Positions 50,406 through 56,962 of a stretch of 64,000 nucleotides of DNA are shown here, piece by piece. Made by a program: the position numbers and the translations under genes. The stretch comes from CADEDV01 sp048498035 (lineage in GTDB: Bacteria; Bacteroidota; Bacteroidia; Chitinophagales; Chitinophagaceae). The notes beneath the pieces are model-generated. The model was not told where the DNA came from. It did no database searches and worked only from the letters and a program-made list of their open reading frames with translations. The number at the start of each line of letters is the position of its first letter. Within the stretch, counting starts at the first letter, position 1. The stretch is from NCBI GenBank assembly GCA_048498035.1, contig JBEHYT010000001.1, positions 248,001-312,000 of the forward strand, written 5' to 3'.

Positions 50406-51186
50406 GGAAACACTGGTTGTTACGGAATATCTTTCAAAGCAGTTCTGTGATAATATTAAGACCGATCTCCAAGCTATTTGTGAGGAAGAAAATTTGCCTA
50501 TTATCGTGAGCAATTATGATGACGCATTTGATGGATTGCTTACCTGGGATGGTTTGAAATTTCATATTCATCTTAATGAAACAAAGGGGAATTTAATTAC
50601 TAGTAACCGCGGTCGATTTTCGCTGTCACACGAACTGGGTCATTTCTTCTTGGAAAGTCATAGGAATGGAATCAAGAGCGGCGCAATTCCTGCTCATCCA
50701 TCTAATCAATCCCTTATACATATAGATAAGATTGAGACAGAGGCAGATTTCTTTGCCGGCAATTTGTTGATGCCGACCGTAAGGTTGAGGGCGTTTACGG
50801 CTAAAAGAAAATTTTCCTTGGAAATAATTAAAGATATCTCCAATTCATTCGATGTTAGCCTTACAGCAGCACTGCTTCGATTTGCGCAAGTGGGAACGCA
50901 TGAAATTATGATCGTTTTTTCGAGAGATAATATTGTGGAATGGAGCTATCGAAGCGATCATTTTCCAAAAGTGGTCAATAAATTCAAGAAGGGACAGCCA
51001 CTGCCACCGACAACTGTTGCAGGCGAATCTTTTTTGAAACAAAATGCTAAATATACAAGTGTAGAGACTTTGGATTTTGAAGATTGGTTCGTTTGTAACG
51101 GCTGGAAACCGGAATGGCAATTGTATGAACAGTGCTTTTATTCAGATATATATAATTATGTTGTTAGCGTGGTGTGGTTTAAATAA
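50374..51186 (+). CDS. ImmA/IrrE-family zinc metallopeptidase
   Basis: This 270-residue protein has the gluzincin motif HELGH at 86-90 (RFSLSHELGHFFLESHRN) and a downstream E-x-EADFFAGNLLMPTVRL segment (121-138). E123 is the third metal ligand and LLMP the family marker. The C-terminal 110 residues (MIVFSRDNIVEWSYRSDHFP, VETLDFEDWFVCNGW) are variable in this family. ImmA/IrrE proteins cleave a regulator encoded beside them (family knowledge). Here the substrate would be the sigma-like or the 114-residue protein. Confidence 0.87.
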   Translation: MINRIDPKINRETLVVTEYLSKQFCDNIKTDLQAICEEENLPIIVSNYDDAFDGLLTWDGLKFHIHLNETKGNLITSNRGRFSLSHELGHFFLESHRNGIKSGAIPAHPSNQSLIHIDKIETEADFFAGNLLMPTVRLRAFTAKRKFSLEIIKDISNSFDVSLTAALLRFAQVGTHEIMIVFSRDNIVEWSYRSDHFPKVVNKFKKGQPLPPTTVAGESFLKQNAKYTSVETLDFEDWFVCNGWKPEWQLYEQCFYSDIYNYVVSVVWFK

Positions 51187-51210
51187 GAGGGAGGTAGCAA
51201 TTGAAAACAA

Positions 51211-51235
51211 AAAGAGCAGTGTCTGCTGCTCTTTT
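51211..51235. terminator. Bidirectional intrinsic terminator between two operons
   Basis: A 9-bp perfect stem (AAAGAGCAG / CTGCTCTTT) with a 6-nt loop has TTTT to the right and AAAACAAAA to the left. It can end both the plus-strand ImmA/IrrE transcript and the minus-strand DarTG transcript (darG stop at 51293). Confidence 0.75.
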
Positions 51236-51292
51236 CGATCGATATCGTTGGCCATGTTACTGGTTTCTTGCGAGATACGGGACAGTTTATTC

Positions 51293-52339
51293 TTAGTTTA
51301 AATTGAGCGAGGATTTGTAAGCTGACAAATGTGCTACTGCCATCTCAATATGCTCCATAGTGATCAATTCTTTTTTTCTAGCGTTCCATTGCTGAATCTT
51401 TCGTAATAAATCCTCGTTGGTTAACTTGTTATTTTCGTTGAGTAAATAATCGATTGAGGCCAATACTTCGAGTGAAAGGGAATTTTCGAACCCATATATT
51501 ATTTTAAAGAGATTATCCAATCGCCTTCTTTGGTCACTGTCCAGTTCTTTATTCACAAACTCCTTCACCTCGTCATACCGATCATAATTCAATTGCAAGG
51601 GTTCGAACGGTTTTGCCTTCATTTGTTCAAATCCTTTGAGGTACTTTCCATTCATTGCATATAAGACTTTCTCTACCGCCTGGGCATACGGTCCATAGGT
51701 GAACGGGACAAACTGCAATTTGAGTTTCTCTCCGCTACGTTGCAGAAAATAAGCCAGCTTATTGGCTGCAAATAGTGATGCCGCTTCCCCATATTTCTGG
51801 TATTCGAATAATGCATAGAGGAACATTGCTCTGGCCTTGGTCAGTTCTACTTTACGTTCACTTTCCTTCTGTAGAATATTTTTCACAGCTTCACTAGGCT
51901 CAAAAATCACAATATCAACATCAGGTATATCGCCGAGATACTTTTTCATGAGTTCCTTGACCTTATCCCATTTGAGTCCTCCATTCCCACTGCCGAGTGG
52001 TGGAATAGCAATACTTTTAATGTCATACTCCTTTATGACTTTTACCAAATCTTTCAACCCCTCTTCCACATACACATACTGTGACTTTTTGAACCACTCT
52101 GTTTTAGTAGGAAAATTGATAATGATCTTTTCTCCCTGAAAAGAATTTTCCCTTACGACCAGCATTTTCCCGACTTGCACTTCTCCTTTTTTGCAAGCGG
52201 CTGCATAAACTTTGAAGTTCATGGGAAAGCGCTCCTTGAACTGCAAGGCAATACCTTTTCCCATCACGCCTACCGTGTTGACCGTATTGACGAGAGCTTG
52301 CGTATCGGCTTGTAATAAATCTCCTATTTTAAATTGCAT
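51293..52339 (-). CDS. darG: DarG-family macrodomain antitoxin
   Basis: This 348-residue protein has an N-terminal macrodomain (about 1-155: QFKIGDLLQADTQALVNTVN, TVGVMGKGIALQFKERFPMN, AIPPLGSGNGGLKWDKV) of the DarG type that removes ADP-ribose from DNA. A helical C-terminal domain (about 165-348: FLYALFEYQKYGEAASLFAA, FVPFTYGPYAQAVEKVLYAM) binds and blocks DarT. The layout and length match characterised DarG proteins (family knowledge). It lies behind darT with a 1-bp overlap (TAATG). DarTG acts as a toxin-antitoxin system and also in anti-phage defence. Confidence 0.92.
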   Translation of the reverse strand: MQFKIGDLLQADTQALVNTVNTVGVMGKGIALQFKERFPMNFKVYAAACKKGEVQVGKMLVVRENSFQGEKIIINFPTKTEWFKKSQYVYVEEGLKDLVKVIKEYDIKSIAIPPLGSGNGGLKWDKVKELMKKYLGDIPDVDIVIFEPSEAVKNILQKESERKVELTKARAMFLYALFEYQKYGEAASLFAANKLAYFLQRSGEKLKLQFVPFTYGPYAQAVEKVLYAMNGKYLKGFEQMKAKPFEPLQLNYDRYDEVKEFVNKELDSDQRRRLDNLFKIIYGFENSLSLEVLASIDYLLNENNKLTNEDLLRKIQQWNARKKELITMEHIEMAVAHLSAYKSSLNLN

Positions 52340-52980
52340 TAGAAATAAAATTTATTGTTCAAGTGAATAGGAATCGTGTAACCCAATGGTTTTATTATTT
52401 GGGTAACTTGTTGCTGTACGTCCGCATTATAAACGACAATGGCACTTATCTTAACCGCTGGGACGTGACCCCGTACCAAGAATTCAGCATGCTTTTTTCG
52501 TATCCTGTCCTCGTCTCCATCTGCATTATTGTTCGCAAAATCGGTTGTATTTATCGATCGCCAGTCTATACTCGTTTCAATCATACCAAGATCGGTGTAA
52601 AATTTAGTTGATTTTTTCGCCGCGTTCCCATCGGTATAACACCATTGAAAATCCGCTGTAGCCAAGTCGTGCAGTTTGTAACACAAATAAATGATCTCCT
52701 TCTGCGGTCGCTTGGGAACTCCCATTCCGGTAATTATGTTATATAACATCGGTGTCCTGACAGAAAAATAAAAAGGCACATAATCATTGACGACTGTTCC
52801 CGGATAACATTTCACTGGCATTGTACTTCTCTGATCAATAATCTGTGTATTGCCAATCGTTGGATACTCCTGGTCTGCAGGAAAGGTTCTTTTGCAAAAA
52901 GTCCCATTTTGCAGTATTTGCTTCAGGTTATCGATTGACATAATCCTGTAAATCCATAAAGTATCGACATCAATGGCCAT
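52339..52980 (-). CDS. darT: DarT-family DNA ADP-ribosyltransferase toxin
   Basis: This 213-residue protein has the DarT layout: WIYRIMSIDNLKQILQNG at the N-terminus, YVPFYFSVRTPMLYNI in the core, and the catalytic Glu E166 in RKKHAEFLVRGHVPAVKISA. DarT transfers ADP-ribose from NAD+ to thymine in single-stranded DNA (family knowledge). It is the first gene of the toxin-antitoxin operon. A 15-bp palindrome and further TTAGT words lie directly upstream and may mediate autoregulation. Confidence 0.9.
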   Translation of the reverse strand: MAIDVDTLWIYRIMSIDNLKQILQNGTFCKRTFPADQEYPTIGNTQIIDQRSTMPVKCYPGTVVNDYVPFYFSVRTPMLYNIITGMGVPKRPQKEIIYLCYKLHDLATADFQWCYTDGNAAKKSTKFYTDLGMIETSIDWRSINTTDFANNNADGDEDRIRKKHAEFLVRGHVPAVKISAIVVYNADVQQQVTQIIKPLGYTIPIHLNNKFYF

Positions 52981-52987
52981 TCAAATT

Positions 52988-53002
52988 ACTAATATAATTA
53001 GT
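52988..53002. promoter_or_regulatory. Palindrome at the darT start, candidate operator
   Basis: ACTAAT-ATA-ATTAGT lies 7-22 bp upstream of the darT start, and two further TTAGT-type words follow up to about 53035. This would be suitable for toxin-antitoxin autoregulation, although DarG has no known DNA-binding domain. Confidence 0.4.
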
Positions 53003-53040
53003 TAAAAATAGCAAAATTATTAGTATTTTTAGTTAATGTC

Positions 53041-53614
53041 AGCCGAAATAGCGAGAATATCAACTTTTCATTCGGCTATTTGGTCACGAGAAATTCACAG
53101 TAAGCAATTGATCCCTCTCCTTTTCTAATAACGCGTCTTTAATTCATTTTGATCCCCATCATATTCCTGTTCATAGTACTTAAGTACTCATCAATTCAAT
53201 TACAGCAATTGTCAGAAAAGTAACCCATTCAGAGATATTGAAACCTTGCGTAAGAGAAATAATCTCTTCTTCTAACGAGAATAATGTGGGGACGTTTTGC
53301 GATTCCTTTCTGGAATTTATAAAAGTATCGCTCAAGTTGATGATAACAGACACTGTGAGTAAATTTTATTTAATACACTTTTTAAGTGCAATCCTTAGAA
53401 TAGGATTGTGAATTCATTGCATGGCCTCCTTTGCTTCTAGGTTCGATTCGCATTTGAGAATCGAACTTTATATGGCTAGATATTGATAATCAAAATCATG
53501 AATTTATTATAAGAGAAAATGGTAAAACAAATGCTCAAGATCGCGTGATATTAAATAAAAAATACACCTATTAAAGTGCGTAAAATTAATAACTTAAATA
53601 TTATGAAATCAACA
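53041..53614. other. AT-rich region between darT and the tRNA remnants
   Basis: This stretch of about 570 bp is AT-rich with no credible gene on either strand and no clear hairpin. It probably includes the darT promoter at its left and decayed DNA at its right. Confidence 0.5.
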
Positions 53615-53757
53615 AGTAGCCTCGACAGTCCCGCCGCTGGCGGGAGAACCTGTATCTGGAGCCCGCCCAATTTACAATTTGGTACGGGCAGGCTTCGGAA
53701 ACGCTGATACTATCCCCGCCCGAACGTACCGTTCGGTACGGGCGGGCATTGTACTAC
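53615..53757 (-). pseudogene. tRNA-Arg copy interrupted by three palindromes
   Basis: On the minus strand the pieces of the intact tRNA at 53841-53915 appear in order (5' half, anticodon region, T-stem and 3' end) but are split by three short palindromic inserts. TCCCGCC-GCT-GGCGGGA sits in the T-loop (53629-53645). A CCGCCC...GGTACGGGC element of about 29 bp lies near the anticodon stem (53663-53691). A related element of about 31 bp (CCGCCCGAACGTACCGTTCG...) lies in the D-loop (53716-53746). The copy cannot fold as a tRNA and lacks a proper CCA end. Confidence 0.78.
53725..53756. repeat. 32-bp direct repeat, right copy
   Basis: Identical to 45512-45543; it spans the third palindromic insert and the 5' end of the interrupted tRNA-Arg copy. 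Confidence 0.7.
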
Positions 53758-53786
53758 GAGAAAAAATGCATGTCTTGCCAATCTAG

Positions 53787-53809
53787 AGAAAAACCCTCCA
53801 AAGAGGGTT
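53787..53809 (-). terminator. tRNA-Arg terminator
   Basis: A minus-strand 7-bp stem (AACCCTC / GAGGGTT) with a TTTG loop is followed by TTTCTC, 32 bp beyond the CCA end of the tRNA. Related hairpins sit at 46577-46594 and, half lost, near 45577-45597. Confidence 0.75.
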
Positions 53810-53840
53810 CAATCAGCGAATTAAAAATTAGCGAATCAAC

Positions 53841-53915
53841 TGGTAGCCTCGACAGGAATCGAACCTGTATCTGGAGCTTCGGAAACTCTTATACTATCCA
53901 TTGTACTACGAGGCC
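53841..53915 (-). tRNA. tRNA-Arg, anticodon CCG
   Basis: 75 nt with CCA encoded. The acceptor stem (GGCCTCG / CGAGGCT, one G-T pair), D-arm (GTAC / GTAT), anticodon stem with loop TTCCGAA, 4-nt variable loop and T-arm (ACAGG / CCTGT, loop TTCGATT) all fold. There is one A-C mismatch at the top of the anticodon stem (27-43). The anticodon CCG reads CGG, arginine. It lies at the right edge of the island and is the likely source of the decayed copies at 45488, 46531 and 53615. Confidence 0.93.
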
Positions 53916-53974
53916 GGAATGCGTAAAGATTTGATTTGCAACGACTAATATGATTTTGCAATCGTATTAAAAAT

Positions 53975-54559
53975 TTATTTAATTAGTTCGTGGGCGTTCG
54001 TCGCAAAGATCTTTACCGCAATGGCGAGCAAAATTACGCCAAAAAACTTTCTTACCGCAATTAATCCACCCGCTCCCAACATTTTTGCAATGAAATTCAA
54101 CGATTTCAACACCAAAAAGATAATCACCAGATTCACCAATATCGCCACCAACAACGTCGTTTCCCCATAGTTCGCTTTCAACGACATGATCGTCGTCAAC
54201 GTACCCGACCCCGCAATCAACGGAAACGCAATCGGCACCACCGTAGCCGCCTTAATGTCCTTCTCACTCTTGAAAAACTCCAGCCCCAACACCATCTCCA
54301 ACCCCAAAATAAAGATCACAATCGATCCACCCACCGCAAACGACTTCACATCCAACCCCAACAACTGCAAAAACGGCTCCCCCAAAAACAAAAACAACAC
54401 CATCAACGCCCCCGAAATAATCGTGGCCCGCAACTCCCGGATCCCACCCATCTTGTCCTTCAACGCAATCAAAATCGGGATAGACCCAATTATATCAATG
54501 ATCGCAAACAACGTAAACGTTACCGTCAACAATGCCTTGATGTCTAAATGGAAGTTCAT
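53975..54559 (-). CDS. MarC-family integral membrane protein
   Basis: This 194-residue protein has six hydrophobic segments with the MarC pattern: TFTLFAIIDIIGSIPILIAL (D-P/I-x-G-x-x-P turn), FLGEPFLQLLGL, VIFILGLEMVLG, VVPIAFPLIAGSGTLTTIMS, LVAILVNLVIIFLVLKSLNF and FFGVILLAIAVKIFATNAHE. MarC proteins are inner-membrane proteins of unclear function; the former link to multiple antibiotic resistance was withdrawn for E. coli MarC. The coding strand is unusually rich in G and poor in C, part of a skewed tract that continues into the next gene. Confidence 0.93.
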   Translation of the reverse strand: MNFHLDIKALLTVTFTLFAIIDIIGSIPILIALKDKMGGIRELRATIISGALMVLFLFLGEPFLQLLGLDVKSFAVGGSIVIFILGLEMVLGLEFFKSEKDIKAATVVPIAFPLIAGSGTLTTIMSLKANYGETTLLVAILVNLVIIFLVLKSLNFIAKMLGAGGLIAVRKFFGVILLAIAVKIFATNAHELIK

Positions 54560-54699
54560 ACCAACAGTTTCAACAAATGTAATAAACTATCCCAGTCCCC
54601 ACCACCCATAACATTACGGCCACGTTTCCCTAACCCAACCATAACAAACCGGCAATATCCCGTTCACATCTTCCTTCAACCTTTGCAAAACCGCACACC

Positions 54700-55851
54700 A
54701 TGAAACAAGTACTCGTCAGCACCTTCCTGCTGGCCTACCTGTCTGCACCACTTCTTCCATCCACCACCACGGCACACCATCAGCCTGCAGCCCCCACCGG
54801 CAACCTCATCATCATCACGCTCGACGGCTACCGCTGGCAGGAATTATTTACCGGCGCCGATCCCGACCTGCTCAACAATCCCCACTATACGCCGGACGCT
54901 GAAAGCCTTCGCGCGCTCTATTGGGACAGCTCCGCCACCCGCCGCCGACAACTGCTGATGCCATTCTGCTGGACCACCATCGCCCGCCAGGGCCAACTCT
55001 ACGGCAACCGCCGCTACCAAAACCAAATGAACGTTGCCAACACCTACGCCATCTCTTACCCCGGCTACAACGAAATCCTCACCGGCACCACAGACCCCTT
55101 TATCGCCTCCAACCGCAAGAAGTATAATCCCAATACCAACGTACTCGAATACCTCGATGCCAAACCCGAATTTCACGGCAAAGTGGCCGCCTTCAGCTCC
55201 TGGGACGTATTTCCCTATATCCTCGGCAGCCAACGCAATCAACTACCCATCAACAGCGGCTACACCAACGGTGATACCACACAATCTCCCCGCCAACAAA
55301 CCGTAAATCGCATCCAGGAAGAAGTGCTGACCGAACATACCGCCACCCGCGACGACCAACTCACCTTCATCGCCGCCCGCGAATACCTCCGCACACATCA
55401 ACCGCGCGTCCTCTTCCTGGGTCTTGGCCAAACAGATGAATATGCACACGAGGGCCGCTACGATCTCTACCTGCAGCAAGCCAATACCATTGATCACCTG
55501 CTGGCAGAACTCTGGCACTGGATCCAAACCACACCCGGTTATCGCAACAATACCACACTCCTCATCACCACTGATCACGGTCGCGGACAACGCCCCGGCC
55601 GCTGGTCTACCCACGGCGCCTGGACCGCCGGCTCCTCCCAAACCTGGATGGCCGTCATCGGTCCCAACATAGCCCCCCTGGGCGAAATCAAAACAAAACA
55701 ACAATTTTACCAGCAACAGCTTGCATCCACCATTGCATCACTTGTAGGAGAAAATTTTGAACCGGGCGTAGACGTTCCATCATCTATACCTATTCCTGGC
55801 AAACAAAAACAAGAAGAAGACGTGGTGGTTAATAATACCACGGTACGCTAA
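54700..55851 (+). CDS. Alkaline-phosphatase-superfamily protein, exported
   Basis: This 383-residue protein has a signal peptide (MKQVLVSTFLLAYLSAPLLP) and the metal-binding core of the alkaline phosphatase/sulfatase superfamily. IIITLDGYRWQELFTGADPD supplies the first Asp, YAISYPGYNEILTG a likely nucleophile Ser/Thr, LFLGLGQTDEYAHEGRYD an Asp/His pair, and LLITTDHGRGQRPGRWSTHG the last Asp/His pair. The exact reaction (phosphodiesterase, phosphomutase or sulfatase) is not clear. The C-terminus is charged. It is convergent with the hydrolase at 55855 (3 bp apart). The coding strand is strongly C-rich and G-poor, unlike most genes in this window. Confidence 0.83.
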   Translation: MKQVLVSTFLLAYLSAPLLPSTTTAHHQPAAPTGNLIIITLDGYRWQELFTGADPDLLNNPHYTPDAESLRALYWDSSATRRRQLLMPFCWTTIARQGQLYGNRRYQNQMNVANTYAISYPGYNEILTGTTDPFIASNRKKYNPNTNVLEYLDAKPEFHGKVAAFSSWDVFPYILGSQRNQLPINSGYTNGDTTQSPRQQTVNRIQEEVLTEHTATRDDQLTFIAAREYLRTHQPRVLFLGLGQTDEYAHEGRYDLYLQQANTIDHLLAELWHWIQTTPGYRNNTTLLITTDHGRGQRPGRWSTHGAWTAGSSQTWMAVIGPNIAPLGEIKTKQQFYQQQLASTIASLVGENFEPGVDVPSSIPIPGKQKQEEDVVVNNTTVR

Positions 55852-55854
55852 GGA

Positions 55855-56697
55855 TCACCGGCGATGGATAAACAGCCAGGCCGGTACGGCATCGCCAAGA
55901 AACACGTGATTGAAAATATCATTGTGCGCCGTGCCATCCACTTCCCAATACCGTAATTTTTTTGCAGGCTGCAACTCCTTATACAATTCCTCGTCACTTG
56001 CCGCAGGGTTTTCTTCATCACGGTTGCCATGGATAATCCACAACGGCATTTTCTTTAACGCATCCAGGTTTGAAAATTCAGGAATGCCGGCAAAACTAAC
56101 CGCCGCGGCAAATAATTCCGGTCGCGCACTCACCGCATTTATCACCGTGGAAGCACCCATGGAAAAACCAATTACATAAACCCGGCGCGGATCAATGGGT
56201 AATGCCTTTTTTAATGAATCAATCAACTGCAACACCGTAGCAACACCAGCGCTGCCGCGCGATGCCAACACCGCACGACTGCTGTCTAACACATAATTGG
56301 AAGAACGCTCCGGGAACTGCGGCGCCAATACCCAGGCAGGATATTTTTTTCGAATGGAATCCACCAGCCAAAGTTTGGCCAGCAAACCTAGCTGCGCTTC
56401 GTTGTCAGTACCCACCGCACCCGAACCATGAAAGAAAATGACTAATGGATGCATTCCCTCTGTATCAGGTGGCGATAAAAGCCGGTAGTTGAGCGGTGCG
56501 CCATCGTTTCCGATGAATTGATACCGGTGATATCCATCGGCCGACAAGGCCTTAATGCCAGCAATTGCTTTCGCCGCCGCAACGGGATCGGTTTCCCTGG
56601 GAATCAGCTTGCGCCCATACAATTGCTGCTGTTCCTTACAGGAAGATAATATCACAATAAATAAGACCGGGGATAAAAGAAAGCGCAGTGGTTTCAT
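55855..56697 (-). CDS. Alpha/beta hydrolase lipoprotein (dienelactone hydrolase-like)
   Basis: From ATG 56697 the protein is 280 residues with a lipoprotein signal peptide (LFIVILSSCKEQ, Cys about residue 20). A start at 56733 overlaps the CWC stop (TGATG) and would be translationally coupled, but it adds 12 residues before the signal. The oxyanion strand PLVIFFHGSGAVGTDNE, the nucleophile elbow VYVIGFSMGASTVINA, the acid in WIIHGNRDEENPA and the late His (DGTAHNDIFNHVF) indicate an esterase or peptidase-like hydrolase (family knowledge: DLH / predicted-peptidase group). It is the last gene of the riboswitch-controlled btuB operon. Confidence 0.83.
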   Translation of the reverse strand: MKPLRFLLSPVLFIVILSSCKEQQQLYGRKLIPRETDPVAAAKAIAGIKALSADGYHRYQFIGNDGAPLNYRLLSPPDTEGMHPLVIFFHGSGAVGTDNEAQLGLLAKLWLVDSIRKKYPAWVLAPQFPERSSNYVLDSSRAVLASRGSAGVATVLQLIDSLKKALPIDPRRVYVIGFSMGASTVINAVSARPELFAAAVSFAGIPEFSNLDALKKMPLWIIHGNRDEENPAASDEELYKELQPAKKLRYWEVDGTAHNDIFNHVFLGDAVPAWLFIHRR

Positions 56698-56732
56698 GCA
56701 CGCAAAGATGTAGCGTTGCAGGTATTTAATCA

Positions 56733-56960
56733 TCAGGTGCCGGAATTACCGTCGCCAAATTTTTCATAAAACACAACCTGGCTGTCCTGCAATTGTCGAA
56801 GGCAATCGGCACAAAGACAATCATTGTACCGCTGCTCAATCCAGCGCGACGCGTCCGCCTCCAGCCTGATCCCATAACAATCACATTGAGTAATGTTGCC
56901 CGCCTTGCAGGTAAACATATTTCCGCAACGCGGGCAACATTTATTTTCTTCGTCGGCCAT
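56733..56960 (-). CDS. Cysteine-rich CWC-family protein
   Basis: This 75-residue cytoplasmic protein has CCPRCGNMFTCKAGNITQCD, then CYGIRLEADAS and CLCADCLRQLQ, the repeated C-x-x-C and C-x-C pattern of the CWC family, probably zinc binding. CWC proteins often follow B12-transport genes in Bacteroidota (family knowledge). It begins 2 bp after the TonB-dependent receptor gene. Confidence 0.85.
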   Translation of the reverse strand: MADEENKCCPRCGNMFTCKAGNITQCDCYGIRLEADASRWIEQRYNDCLCADCLRQLQDSQVVFYEKFGDGNSGT

Positions 56961-56962
56961 TT

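Noticed and set aside
53615..53757. Palindromes as CRISPR repeats
   Set aside because: Only three, of unequal length, lodged in tRNA pieces; no spacers.
53749..53934. Open frame of 61 codons crossing the tRNA-Arg region
   Set aside because: It runs antisense through the intact tRNA and its spacer; no protein is plausible.
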